A DNA stretch of 33,845 nt from a bacterium (GCA_035529855.1 DATKVX010000023.1:1-33845), one strand, 5' to 3'; counted from the stretch's first letter, positions 18,139-25,567 are shown. Translations and numbers: made by a program. Notes: a model not told the origin generated them from the letters alone.

Positions 18139-18273
18139 ATGGAGGCGCACGAAGCCTTGCTCTCGCGGCGGAGTATTCGAAAGTACGCGGCGGAGGCCGT
18201 CCCGAAGGAGGAAGTCTCCCGGTTGTTGGAGGCGGCCATGGCGGACATCTCGGGCGGCGAGCTGCCGCCGTAA
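18139..18273 (+). pseudogene. Nitroreductase remnant with a borrowed tail
   Basis: A 44-codon frame. The first 33 residues (MEAHEALLSRRSIRKYAAEA and VPKEEVSRLLEAA) are a clear nitroreductase-family N-terminus, including the FMN-binding RRSIRKY motif. Where the family continues with AARWAPS and about 150 more residues, this frame instead has MADISGGELPP and a stop, a near-copy of the C-terminus of the DUF2085 protein. The rest of the nitroreductase is missing from the region. It is best seen as the product of a deletion or recombination event joining two reading frames. The peptide could still be made, but it cannot be a nitroreductase. Confidence 0.75.
18238..18272 (+). repeat. 35-bp direct repeat, copy 2 (tail of nitroreductase remnant)
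   Basis: Second copy of the sequence at 17492-17526, with two mismatches. It begins exactly where the nitroreductase homology ends. Confidence 0.9.
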
Positions 18274-18309
18274 CGCCGGGCCGGTAAAACGTTTTCTTGA
18301 GAGAGCTAA

Positions 18310-18627
18310 ATGGCCGATGAGTTAACGAACGCGGGCGAGTGGGAAGAGAGGGAGCGCCGCCTCCTGGACCTAGGCGAACCGGCCTTCTTGACCGTGTTGT
18401 ACTTCTACGCGGTCCTGTCGTGGATTTGGGGGCTCGTCTTCGGCATAGTCGCGCTGGCGCAGTGCAAGCTCGAGGCCAACAAGCGCGTCGGCAAGATATG
18501 CATAATCCTCGCCATCGTTAATTTCGTATTAATAGGTTGCCTGGTAGCAGCGTGCGTCGTGATAATTATTTTCGCCGCCGGCGCGTGGGCGTATCTCGCC
18601 TCGCCGTCCGGGGCGGGCGGCGGTTGA
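18310..18627 (+). CDS. Small two-helix membrane protein, paralog A
   Basis: A 105-residue protein. An acidic N-terminus with EERERRLLDLGEP leads to a first membrane helix (about 27-50). The motif CKLEANKRVGKICIIL follows, then a second helix (about 62-95) and a Gly-rich end. The layout, small loop with Gly-Lys-Ile between two helices, resembles DUF4190-type proteins, but I cannot confirm this. It is a paralog of the next gene; both share (A)xCxLExNKRxGKIC. GAGAG lies upstream of the ATG. Function unknown. Confidence 0.7.
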   Translation: MADELTNAGEWEERERRLLDLGEPAFLTVLYFYAVLSWIWGLVFGIVALAQCKLEANKRVGKICIILAIVNFVLIGCLVAACVVIIIFAAGAWAYLASPSGAGGG

Positions 18628-18660
18628 GGATAAACCTTACGTCGGTCAGGAGGACCGGTT

Positions 18661-18951
18661 ATGGAAGAGCTGCTGAACGTGGACTGGGACGAGAAGAAGC
18701 GGCGGTTGGTTGATTTGCTCGAGCCGTTAGCCGTGGCCTTCGTGATCTACACCGCGGTAACAAACCCGATCCTCGGTTTAGTTCTGGGTTTCGTGGCTAT
18801 GGCGAAGTGCCGGCTCGAGAAGAATAAGCGCATAGGCAAGATCTGCGTCATCATCAGCTTCGTGATGCTCGGCCTGTGGGTGCTGTGCATCGTCGCGTAC
18901 GTGATCGTTATCGTCGCGGTCACCGCCGCCGGCGGCCTGGGCGGAATTTAA
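18661..18951 (+). CDS. Small two-helix membrane protein, paralog B
   Basis: A 96-residue paralog of the preceding protein: acidic start DWDEKKRRLVDLLEP, first helix (about 24-46), the shared loop CRLEKNKRIGKICVII and a second helix (about 62-90). It follows 33 bases after paralog A, with a strong AGGAGG upstream of the ATG, so the two are a tandem duplication that has diverged mainly in the helices. They may form a heteromer. Function unknown. Confidence 0.7.
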   Translation: MEELLNVDWDEKKRRLVDLLEPLAVAFVIYTAVTNPILGLVLGFVAMAKCRLEKNKRIGKICVIISFVMLGLWVLCIVAYVIVIVAVTAAGGLGGI

Positions 18952-19012
18952 CCCGCCCCGAGTTAACGACAACCGTGTTGAGCTTTCGGCGCGAGCCGAA
19001 GGGAGCTCCGTT

Positions 19013-20146
19013 ATGAAGGTCCACGAGTATCAGGCCAAGGAGATTTTCAAGGAGTTTGGCATAAAGACGCCCCGCGGCGGCGTCGCGACGACGCCCGAGG
19101 AAGCGGAGGCCGTCGCGAAGGAGGTCGGCGGGCCGGTCGCCGTCAAGGCTCAGGTCCACGTGGGAGGCCGCGGCAAGGCCGGCGGCATCAAGGTGGCGCA
19201 GACGCCGGCGGAGGCCAGGGAGGCCGCGGCGCAAATCCTCGGCATGGACATCAAGGGCCTCACCGTGGAGAAGGTCCTGGTGGAGGAGGCGTCCCGCATC
19301 GCGAAGGAGTATTATCTGGGCTTCGTCGCGGACCGCGCCGCGAAGGCCGTAACGCTTATGGCCTCGAGCGAGGGCGGCGTCGAAATCGAGGAGGTCGCGC
19401 GGACCAACCCGGACGCCATCGTCAAAGTTACGGTGGACCCGTGCCTGGGCCTGCACGGCTTCCAGGCGTTCACGGTCGGCAAGAAGCTGACCGGCGACGC
19501 GGGGAAGGCACGCGTCGTCGCCGACGTGTTGTCGAGAATTTATAAAGCGTTCGTGGCGTACGATTGCTCGTTGGCCGAGATAAATCCGTTCGTGGAGACG
19601 GAGGACGGCGACTTCATCGCGCTCGACGCCAAGATAAATATCGACGACAACGCCCTCTTCCGCCACGCCGAGCTGGCGGAAGGCCGCGACGACCTGGCCG
19701 AGACCGAGCTACGCGCCAAGGCCGCGGACCTCAGCTACGTCCCCATGACCGGCAACGTGGCCTGCATCGTCAACGGCGCCGGCCTCGCGATGACGACGAT
19801 GGACCTCGTCAAGCTTTACGGCGGCGAGCCGGCGAACTTCCTCGACGTCGGCGGCTCGAGCTCCCCCGAGAAAATCCTGACGGCGATGGACATCATCATG
19901 TCGTCGCCCGGCGTGAAGGCGGTGCTGGTGAACATCTTCGGCGGCATCACGCGCTGCGACGACGTCGCGACGGGCCTGGTCGCCGCGCTAAAGAAGCACC
20001 CCCTCGACGTTCCGCTCGTCGTCCGCCTAACCGGCACCAACGAGGAGGAGGCGCGCGAAATTTTGAAGAAGGCCGGCATCGAGGCCGGCTCGGATATGGA
20101 CGAGGCGGTCAAGGCCGCGGTGGAGGCGGCACGAGGGAGCGCTTAG
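19013..20146 (+). CDS. sucC: Succinyl-CoA synthetase beta subunit
   Basis: A 377-residue ATP-grasp subunit of the tricarboxylic acid cycle enzyme that makes ATP (or GTP) from succinyl-CoA. It starts MKVHEYQAKEIFKEFGI and has GGRGKAGGIK, EINPF and DNALFRH for nucleotide and Mg2+ binding, then DVGGSSSPEK and VNIFGGITRCD in the CoA-ligase part. Full length for the family. The leader contains a small hairpin (TTCGGC/GCCGAA, 18985-19000) directly before the GGGAG ribosome binding site. sucD normally follows at once; here about 2 kb of MNT-HEPN genes lie between. The last 46 bases of the gene are duplicated at 20907-20952. Confidence 0.95.
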   Translation: MKVHEYQAKEIFKEFGIKTPRGGVATTPEEAEAVAKEVGGPVAVKAQVHVGGRGKAGGIKVAQTPAEAREAAAQILGMDIKGLTVEKVLVEEASRIAKEYYLGFVADRAAKAVTLMASSEGGVEIEEVARTNPDAIVKVTVDPCLGLHGFQAFTVGKKLTGDAGKARVVADVLSRIYKAFVAYDCSLAEINPFVETEDGDFIALDAKINIDDNALFRHAELAEGRDDLAETELRAKAADLSYVPMTGNVACIVNGAGLAMTTMDLVKLYGGEPANFLDVGGSSSPEKILTAMDIIMSSPGVKAVLVNIFGGITRCDDVATGLVAALKKHPLDVPLVVRLTGTNEEEAREILKKAGIEAGSDMDEAVKAAVEAARGSA

Positions 20147-20372
20147 CGGGGCGCGTAAGTATGCGTAAATTAGATTGGGACGAGAGCGGCTCTTTGGAGA
20201 ACTGGCAGCGAGCGGTGCTGGAATTCGCCCGGCGTGCGCGCGAGGAGCTGGGTGACCATATCGTCCGCATCATACTCTACGGCTCGCGGGCGCGGGGGGA
20301 TTATACCGAGGACTCGGATATCGACATCCTGGTGGTCGTGCGGGATATCGACGCCAAGGAGGCCGACGAGCG
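20101..20372 (+). repeat. 272-bp direct repeat, copy 1
   Basis: Runs from the 3' end of sucC through the first 71 codons of the first nucleotidyltransferase gene. It matches 20907-21178 with about nine mismatches (offset 806 bases). The identity stops abruptly at 20372. Confidence 0.92.
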
Positions 20373-20511
20373 ACTGAGTTGGTTAGCGTGGGAGGTTTTG
20401 GAGGATTACAACGAGTTATTTAGCGTCCGGGTCGTTCGGGAGGACGAATACGCCGTGAAGCGGGGCTCCAGTTACTATATTAACGTAAATGAAGAGGGCG
20501 TTGCCGTATGA
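20161..20511 (+). CDS. MNT-type nucleotidyltransferase, copy 1
   Basis: A 116-residue minimal nucleotidyltransferase. The pol-beta-type catalytic motif GSRARGDYTEDSDID carries Gly41-Ser42 and the metal-binding Asp53 and Asp55. Such proteins pair with HEPN proteins; in the MntA-HepT systems the MNT partner inactivates the HEPN toxin by adenylylation. The gene starts 14 bases after the sucC stop, without a clear ribosome binding site, and its TGA stop overlaps the ATG of the HEPN gene (ATGA), the usual coupling of such pairs. The first 71 codons are almost identical to those of copy 2; the rest is only distantly similar. Confidence 0.88.
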   Translation: MRKLDWDESGSLENWQRAVLEFARRAREELGDHIVRIILYGSRARGDYTEDSDIDILVVVRDIDAKEADERLSWLAWEVLEDYNELFSVRVVREDEYAVKRGSSYYINVNEEGVAV

Positions 20512-20903
20512 ACGACGATACTCGTACGGATATACTAGGCAACGTCGAGTTGGCTCGCGAAACGTTGGCCGAAATGCGCGGGGCGGTCGAGCGCGGCCGT
20601 TATAGAATCGGCGTATCGCACTTATACTACGCATGCTTCTACTATCTCCGGGCGTTACTGCTGACAAAAGGCGCCGCGTATCAGTCCCATAAGGGCGTCA
20701 TCGTCGGGTTCAATTTATTTTTCGTCAAGGAAGGTTTAGCGCCGCGCGATATGGGTGCGTTTTTACGGAAGCTGGGCGACGACCGGCAGGAAGCCGATTA
20801 CCGGTTCGGGAAATATAAACGCGAAGACGTAGAGGCCAGAATAAAAAAAGCGGACGCGTTCATAGTGTTCGCGGAGGGGTATCTGGAAGAAGCGTTGAAG
20901 TAA
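20508..20903 (+). CDS. HEPN-domain protein, copy 1
   Basis: A 131-residue all-helical HEPN protein. The typical segments are SHLYYACFYYLRALLLTKG and SHKGVIVGFNLFFVKEGL, then DADYRFGKY-like QEADYRFGKYKREDVE. The RNase-type RxxxxH motif of toxic HEPN proteins is not clearly present, so toxin activity is uncertain; a role as a binding or scaffold protein is also possible. It overlaps the nucleotidyltransferase gene by four bases. It is clearly related to the N-terminal half of copy 2 (both have YQSHKGV and F-x-V-x-EGLA), but at protein level only. Confidence 0.85.
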   Translation: MNDDTRTDILGNVELARETLAEMRGAVERGRYRIGVSHLYYACFYYLRALLLTKGAAYQSHKGVIVGFNLFFVKEGLAPRDMGAFLRKLGDDRQEADYRFGKYKREDVEARIKKADAFIVFAEGYLEEALK

Positions 20904-20906
20904 ACG

Positions 20907-21178
20907 CGAGGCGGTCAAGGCCGCGGTGGAGGCGGCACGAGGTAGCGCTTAGCGGGGCGCGTAAGTATGCGCAAATTAGATTGGGACGAGAGCGGCTCTT
21001 TGGAGAACTGGCAGCGAGCGGTGCTGGAGTTCGCGCGGCGTGCGCGCGAGGAGCTGGGCGACCATATCGTCCGCATCATACTCTACGGCTCGCGGGCGCG
21101 GGGGGATTATACCGAGGACTCGGACATCGACGTACTGGTGGTCGTGCGGGATATCGACGCCAAGGCGGCCGACGAGCG
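20907..21178 (+). repeat. 272-bp direct repeat, copy 2
   Basis: Starts 3 bases after the stop of the first HEPN gene with a copy of the last 46 bases of sucC (here untranslated), then covers the first 71 codons of the second nucleotidyltransferase gene. About nine mismatches to 20101-20372. The duplicated sucC tail shows that the unit was copied from a position next to sucC. Confidence 0.92.
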
Positions 21179-21317
21179 CATATTCCCGTTCGCGCATTAC
21201 GCGTTAACCGAATACGAAGAGTTATTGTTCGCTTCCGTTCTTACCGAAGAGGAATACGTCGCAAGCCAGGCGAGGAGTTTTTATATTAACGTCGCCGAAG
21301 AAGGTGTAGGAGTATGA
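20967..21317 (+). CDS. MNT-type nucleotidyltransferase, copy 2
   Basis: A 116-residue paralog of copy 1 with the same catalytic motif (GSRARGDYTEDSDID) and the same length. Residues 1-71 differ from copy 1 at only a few positions. From ERIFPFAHYALTEYEELL on, the protein has diverged strongly, though the order of conserved positions (E-E-Y, FYINV-EEGV) is kept. The stop overlaps the ATG of HEPN copy 2 (ATGA). It presumably acts on that partner. Confidence 0.88.
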   Translation: MRKLDWDESGSLENWQRAVLEFARRAREELGDHIVRIILYGSRARGDYTEDSDIDVLVVVRDIDAKAADERIFPFAHYALTEYEELLFASVLTEEEYVASQARSFYINVAEEGVGV

Positions 21318-22063
21318 CGGAGGAATTTCGGCAAGAGGTCCGTGAAGATTTAAGCGCGGCGGAGCGGAAGTTTACCTCAGCGGAATTCAATTTATCCCAA
21401 GGAGCGTTCGGCGAAGCAGTCGCGGACCTATATTACGTCTGTTTCCATTACCTCCGGGCGGTATTGCTAACGCGGGGGACGAAATACCAATCGCATAAAG
21501 GCGTCCTTAACGGTTTCCATAAGCATTTCGTCAACGAGGGGTTAGCGGAAGCGGAGTTGGGGAAGTTTCTAAATAACCTTGCGAAAGCGCGAAACGACGC
21601 CGACTATAAATACGGTACGTTCGACGCCGCCACGGTTTCATCGTTCCGCGATCAGACGCTTGCGTTTCGGGATTTTGCGGTGACTTATCTTGGCCAATTT
21701 TCCGATTGGGTACTCGTGTTCCGAGGGGCCCCCGTGCTTTTCGACCTCCTAAAGAATTCGTGGGAGAGTATCCCCGCAATAAAAGAACGGTGGATATACA
21801 ACGGCGTTTTCCACCGCCGCGCCCCGAGCGAATCAGGCTTACCTTCGCAAATAACGGTAGTCGTGTTACCGGATGGTACGGTGAGGTGCCGTTATCCGAA
21901 AAAGTCCGTATTGTTAGCTTTACCCGAATCCCCGCGAGACGAGGCTTTAAGTTACTTGGGTGATTTGTTGGAGGCATTATATATACAACTCGCCGCCGAT
22001 CTTCCGGCGGATTGGCGTAACGACGTATCGATTACCATTGAACCTCGTTACGAAACCGATTAA
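21314..22063 (+). CDS. HEPN protein with an extra C-terminal domain, copy 2
   Basis: A 249-residue protein. Residues 1-133 are a HEPN domain like copy 1 (LYYVCFHYLRAVLLTRG, SHKGVLNGFHKHFVNEGL, NDADYKYGTFD). Residues from about 134 to the end form an additional region not in copy 1: DLLKNSWESIPAIKERWIYN, then a beta-looking stretch (SQITVVVLPDGTVRCRYP) and a final SITIEPRYETD. I do not recognise that region. Codon choice from about 21330 on is richer in A/T-ending codons (TTA, ATA) than in sucC, which suggests a different origin. It is coupled to nucleotidyltransferase copy 2 by a four-base overlap. Confidence 0.82.
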   Translation: MTEEFRQEVREDLSAAERKFTSAEFNLSQGAFGEAVADLYYVCFHYLRAVLLTRGTKYQSHKGVLNGFHKHFVNEGLAEAELGKFLNNLAKARNDADYKYGTFDAATVSSFRDQTLAFRDFAVTYLGQFSDWVLVFRGAPVLFDLLKNSWESIPAIKERWIYNGVFHRRAPSESGLPSQITVVVLPDGTVRCRYPKKSVLLALPESPRDEALSYLGDLLEALYIQLAADLPADWRNDVSITIEPRYETD

Positions 22064-22140
22064 CGCGCGGGCGGTTCCCGTACGAAAAACGTTAATGTGG
22101 AGTGTTACTTAACGTCAACCGATATTAACCCGGAGTCTCT
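22064..22140 (+). promoter_or_regulatory. Leader of sucD with inverted repeat
   Basis: 77 bases between HEPN copy 2 and sucD. ACGTTAA (22089-22095) and TTAACGT (22109-22115) form a 7-bp inverted repeat with a 13-base gap, possibly an operator or a weak hairpin. A GGAG ribosome binding site precedes the sucD ATG. No clear promoter was found, so sucD may depend on transcription through the MNT-HEPN genes. Confidence 0.35.
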
Positions 22141-23016
22141 ATGTCCATTCTGATAGACGAAAATACCAAGCTCATCGTGCAGGGCATCACGGGCCGCGAC
22201 GGCTCCTTCCACGCCGCGCGGATGAAGGAATACGGCACCAGGGTGGTCGCCGGCGTCACGCCCGGCAAGGGCGGCTCGAGCGTCGACGGCGTCCCCGTCT
22301 TCGATACCGTAGCCGAGGCGGCCGAGGCCACCGGCGCCAACACCTCCATCATCTTCGTGCCGGTCGCCTTCGCCGCGGACGCGGTGTACGAGGCCATAGA
22401 CGCGGGCCTGGAGCTCGTCGTCATCATCACCGAGGGCATCCCCGTCGCCGACATGAACAAGATATATCATTACGCCGAGGAGGAGGGCGCGCGCTTCATC
22501 GGCCCCAACTCGCCGGGGCTCATTAGCCCGGGCAAGGCCAAGGTGGGCATTATGCCGGCGCGCATCCACGAGGCCGGCGACGTCGGCGTCGTCTCGCGCT
22601 CCGGGACCCTCACGTACGAGGTGGTATACGCGTTAACGCGGGCGGGGCTGGGCCAGTCGACGTGCATCGGCATCGGCGGCGACCCGGTCATCGGGACCGG
22701 CTTCATCGATTGTTTGGAGATGTTCGAGGCCGACCCGGAGACGCAAGCCGTGGTCCTCATCGGCGAAATAGGGGGCGACGACGAGGAGCGCGCCGCGGAA
22801 TACGTAAAGGCGACGATGTCGAAGCCGGTGGTGTCCTTCATCGCGGGCCGGACCGCGCCCCCGGGCAAACGGATGGGCCACGCCGGCGCCATCATCTCGG
22901 GCGGCGCCGGGACGGCGGAGGGCAAACGCAAAGCGCTGACCGCCGCGGGCGTAGGCGTCGCCGATACCCCCAGCGTCATCCCGGCGATGGTCAAGGAGGC
23001 GCTGGGGGCCGGATAA
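22141..23016 (+). CDS. sucD: Succinyl-CoA synthetase alpha subunit
   Basis: A 291-residue subunit that binds CoA and carries the phosphohistidine. It has the start [21 protein letters not shown], the CoA-binding stretch [14 protein letters not shown] and the active-site histidine in [19 protein letters not shown]. Full length. It works with SucC, encoded about 2 kb upstream; the two genes are separated by four MNT-HEPN genes. The Cys-rich secreted protein gene follows after 39 bases. Confidence 0.95.
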   Translation: MSILIDENTKLIVQGITGRDGSFHAARMKEYGTRVVAGVTPGKGGSSVDGVPVFDTVAEAAEATGANTSIIFVPVAFAADAVYEAIDAGLELVVIITEGIPVADMNKIYHYAEEEGARFIGPNSPGLISPGKAKVGIMPARIHEAGDVGVVSRSGTLTYEVVYALTRAGLGQSTCIGIGGDPVIGTGFIDCLEMFEADPETQAVVLIGEIGGDDEERAAEYVKATMSKPVVSFIAGRTAPPGKRMGHAGAIISGGAGTAEGKRKALTAAGVGVADTPSVIPAMVKEALGAG

Positions 23017-23055
23017 ATTAAACCAAAACAGTCATATATACGTCGAATATACGCC

Positions 23056-23511
23056 ATGGCAAGAAAGATAATCATAGGGTATATCGCGCTGGTGTTGGGC
23101 GCGATGTTGGCCTTGCCGGGGCCCGCGGACGTCGCGGCGCAGGACAGCATAACCTGCATCTATTGCGACGGTTCGGGCGAGGTAACCTGCGCTTATTGCG
23201 ATGGAAACGGCACCGTTACGTGTAATTACTGCGACGGCACCGGGAAGATTACGTGCACGTATTGCAACGGGACCGGCCGCATCCGCTGCGCGGAGTGTTT
23301 CGGCAAGGGATACATCTACGACGACGGCAATAGAACGAAGTGCCCGACGTGTAAAGGCGCGGGGAGCTTCCCCTGCGATTACTGCGTCGACGGCAAATTA
23401 TTCTGCGACGTATGCCGCGGTTCCGGCAAATTGACGTGCGTGGTGTGCGACGGTTACGGCGCGGTGCAATGCGCCGTATGCAAGGGTACCGGGAAGATGA
23501 AGTTAAAATAG
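23056..23511 (+). CDS. Secreted protein built of ten DnaJ-type CxxC motifs
   Basis: A 151-residue protein. A signal peptide ([29 protein letters not shown]) leads into a mature part consisting almost only of CxxC units of about 10-17 residues: [72 protein letters not shown] and CAVCKGTG. CxxCxGxG is the zinc-finger motif of DnaJ, which has four; here ten are present, without J domain or substrate domain. Pairs of motifs bind one zinc in DnaJ, so five zinc ions could be bound. In an oxidising compartment the cysteines might instead form disulfides. Partner unknown. It lies 39 bases after sucD; no ribosome binding site is evident. Confidence 0.85.
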   Translation: MARKIIIGYIALVLGAMLALPGPADVAAQDSITCIYCDGSGEVTCAYCDGNGTVTCNYCDGTGKITCTYCNGTGRIRCAECFGKGYIYDDGNRTKCPTCKGAGSFPCDYCVDGKLFCDVCRGSGKLTCVVCDGYGAVQCAVCKGTGKMKLK

Positions 23512-23529
23512 GCTAATGAGAACGGGCCC

Positions 23530-23557
23530 GGCCGCGGCTCGAGCCGCGGCCTTTTTT
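23530..23557 (+). terminator. Rho-independent terminator
   Basis: A perfect 22-base palindrome (GGCCGCGGCTC/GAGCCGCGGCC) followed by six T ends the sucD-distal gene for the Cys-rich secreted protein. Confidence 0.85.
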
Positions 23558-23564
23558 ATGCCGC

Positions 23565-23593
23565 TTGACGGGCGGCCGCCGGTTCGATAAAAT
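23565..23593 (+). promoter_or_regulatory. Promoter of recN
   Basis: TTGACG (23565-23570), a 17-base spacer and TAAAAT (23588-23593). The predicted start of transcription is about 12 bases before the recN ATG, so the leader is very short and has no ribosome binding site. No SOS box was recognised. Confidence 0.65.
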
Positions 23594-23611
23594 AGGGCGG
23601 CGGCGGCCTCT

Positions 23612-25336
23612 ATGCTGAAGCAGCTCTACATCGAGGATTTCGTCCTCATCGACCGGGTGGCGTTGGAGTTCGGCCCGGGCTTCACCGTGCTGACGGGCGA
23701 GACGGGCGCCGGCAAGAGCATAATCGTCTCGGCGCTCGAGCTCCTGCTCGGCGGCCGGGGCGACAGCCTGCTGGTGCGCCGCGGCGCGGACCGGGCGCGG
23801 CTGGAGGCCGTCTTCGAGGGCAACCCCCGGGCGGCCGCGCTCCTCGACGAGGAGGGCATAGAGGCGGACGGCGGCGAGTTGATATTGCGGCGCGAGATAG
23901 GCGCCGACGGCCGGAGCCGCTGCTACGCCAACAACCGGCCCGTTACGGTCGCTTCCTTGGCGGCGTTGGCCGGGTCGCTGGTGGAGCTCCACGGCCAGTT
24001 CTCGGAGTTGCCGGCACTCAAGGGGCGGGGTCAGACCGAACTCCTGGACGATTACGCCGGCCTGGCCGAGCAACGCTTGCGCTACGAGGAGGCGTTCGCG
24101 CGTTGGCGGGACCTGGGCGCGGAGTGCAAGCAGCTCGAGGATTCCCGCGCCGAGCGCGGCGTCCTGCTCGACGGCCTGGCCTACATGATACAAGAGCTGG
24201 AGAGCGCCGAGCTGAGGGAGGGCGAGGAGGAGGAGCTGCGCGAGAAGCGCGGCCGCGTACGACACGCCGTCCGCATAAAGGAAGACGTGGAGGCCGCGCT
24301 CGCGCTCATCGCCGAGGGCGACGGCGCCATCTCGTCGCAGCTTACGGAGCTCGAGAAGGTGCTGGCGGACCTGGCCGAGGTGGTGCCGTCGGCGGCCGGC
24401 GCCGCCGGAAGGCTCGCCGACGTGAACGCCGTGCTCGACGAGATCAACCGGGAGCTCGCGGGGCTGCGGGCGGCGGAGGAGGGCGAGGCCGTCGACCTGG
24501 AGGCCATCGAGAGCCGGCTGGCGCTCCTCGAGCGGTTGAAGCGGAAGTACGGCAAGGACGTCGCCGGCGTCATAGCCCACCTCGACGAGCTGCGGGCGAA
24601 GAAGCGCGACCTCGAGCAGGCCGACGACCGCCTGGCCGACGCGGAGGAGGAGCGGGCGGCCGCGGCCCAGGAGGCGTTAACTCAAGCCGGCGAGCTCTCG
24701 GAGCGCCGGCGCGACGCCGCCGAAAAGTTGACGGCGCAAGTGAAAGCGGACCTGCCGGCGTTGGGAATGGAGGGCGCGGCGTTCCGCGTCGGCTTCGTCG
24801 AGCCGTCGCGCGCGGCCTTACCCCGCGAGGGCGCGCCGCCGCTGGGGCCGTCGGGCGCGGAGGAGGTCGTCTTCGAGCTGGCGGCCAATCCCGGCGAGGA
24901 GATGAAGCCGCTGGCCCGGGTGGCGTCGGGGGGCGAGTTGTCGCGCGTTATGCTGGCGGTCCGGTCGGCGTCGGCGGGCCGCGCCGGAATGGAGACCATC
25001 GTCTTCGACGAGGTGGATACCGGCATCGGCGGCCGGGTGGGCCACGCCGTGGGGAACCGGCTGCACGAGGTCGCTGCGGCGCGCCAGGTGGTATGCGTTA
25101 CGCACCTCGCCCAGATCGCGGCCCGGGCCGATACGCAGTTTTACGTCGACAAGGTAGTGGAAGGCGGCCGGGCGACGATAAGGGTAACCGGCGTCGACGG
25201 CCGGTTGCGGCTCGAGGAGTTGGCGCGGATGCTGGGGGGCGGTAAGCCGCCCACGCCGACGACGCTGAAGTACGCCCGCGAGCTTTTGGACACCGTCCGG
25301 CGCGAGGCAGGCGCCGGCGCCGAGAAAGGTGTTTAG
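23612..25336 (+). CDS. recN: DNA repair protein RecN
   Basis: A 574-residue SMC-like ATPase of double-strand break repair. The Walker A motif GETGAGKS is at residues 29-36; ELHGQFSEL follows, where most RecN proteins have ELHGQ-H; then a long coiled-coil region rich in Glu, Arg and Ala (about 150-370), the signature ASGGELSRVMLA, and Walker B VFDEVDTGIGGR with VCVTHLAQIAARAD. Full length. The gene has a very short leader. It is followed, after 2 bases, by the small DUF1232-like gene, so the two share a transcript. Confidence 0.95.
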   Translation: MLKQLYIEDFVLIDRVALEFGPGFTVLTGETGAGKSIIVSALELLLGGRGDSLLVRRGADRARLEAVFEGNPRAAALLDEEGIEADGGELILRREIGADGRSRCYANNRPVTVASLAALAGSLVELHGQFSELPALKGRGQTELLDDYAGLAEQRLRYEEAFARWRDLGAECKQLEDSRAERGVLLDGLAYMIQELESAELREGEEEELREKRGRVRHAVRIKEDVEAALALIAEGDGAISSQLTELEKVLADLAEVVPSAAGAAGRLADVNAVLDEINRELAGLRAAEEGEAVDLEAIESRLALLERLKRKYGKDVAGVIAHLDELRAKKRDLEQADDRLADAEEERAAAAQEALTQAGELSERRRDAAEKLTAQVKADLPALGMEGAAFRVGFVEPSRAALPREGAPPLGPSGAEEVVFELAANPGEEMKPLARVASGGELSRVMLAVRSASAGRAGMETIVFDEVDTGIGGRVGHAVGNRLHEVAAARQVVCVTHLAQIAARADTQFYVDKVVEGGRATIRVTGVDGRLRLEELARMLGGGKPPTPTTLKYARELLDTVRREAGAGAEKGV

Positions 25337-25338
25337 TC

Positions 25339-25551
25339 ATGAAAAAGATTTTACTGTGGATATTATTTTTCGTCTTCCTGATATTGATAATAAGCCCCAT
25401 AGACCTGATGCCCGGGCCGGTGGACGACATCGTCTACGGCATCCTGGACGTGATAATTATCGCCCTGTTGGGCGTGGTCCGGGACAAGAAAAAGAAAGCG
25501 CTCCCGCCTTCCGAAAAAGGCGAGAGCGCGGGCGTAAACGACAAACGCTAA
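25339..25551 (+). CDS. Small DUF1232-like membrane protein
   Basis: A 70-residue protein: one or two hydrophobic helices (residues 4-20 and 31-47), with SPIDLMPGPVDDIVYGILD between them, which resembles the DUF1232 (YkvA) core where an Asp-Leu-x-Pro pattern precedes a short helix. A basic tail (RDKKKKALPPSEKGESAG) ends the protein. It starts 2 bases after the recN stop; AAAGG inside the end of recN serves as ribosome binding site. Function unknown. Confidence 0.7.
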   Translation: MKKILLWILFFVFLILIISPIDLMPGPVDDIVYGILDVIIIALLGVVRDKKKKALPPSEKGESAGVNDKR

Positions 25552-25567
25552 GGGGCGTTATCGCCCC
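25552..25567. terminator. Weak hairpin between convergent genes
   Basis: A 6-bp stem GGGGCG/CGCCCC with loop TTAT between the DUF1232-like gene and the convergent Cys-rich gene. It lacks a T-run. Confidence 0.35.
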
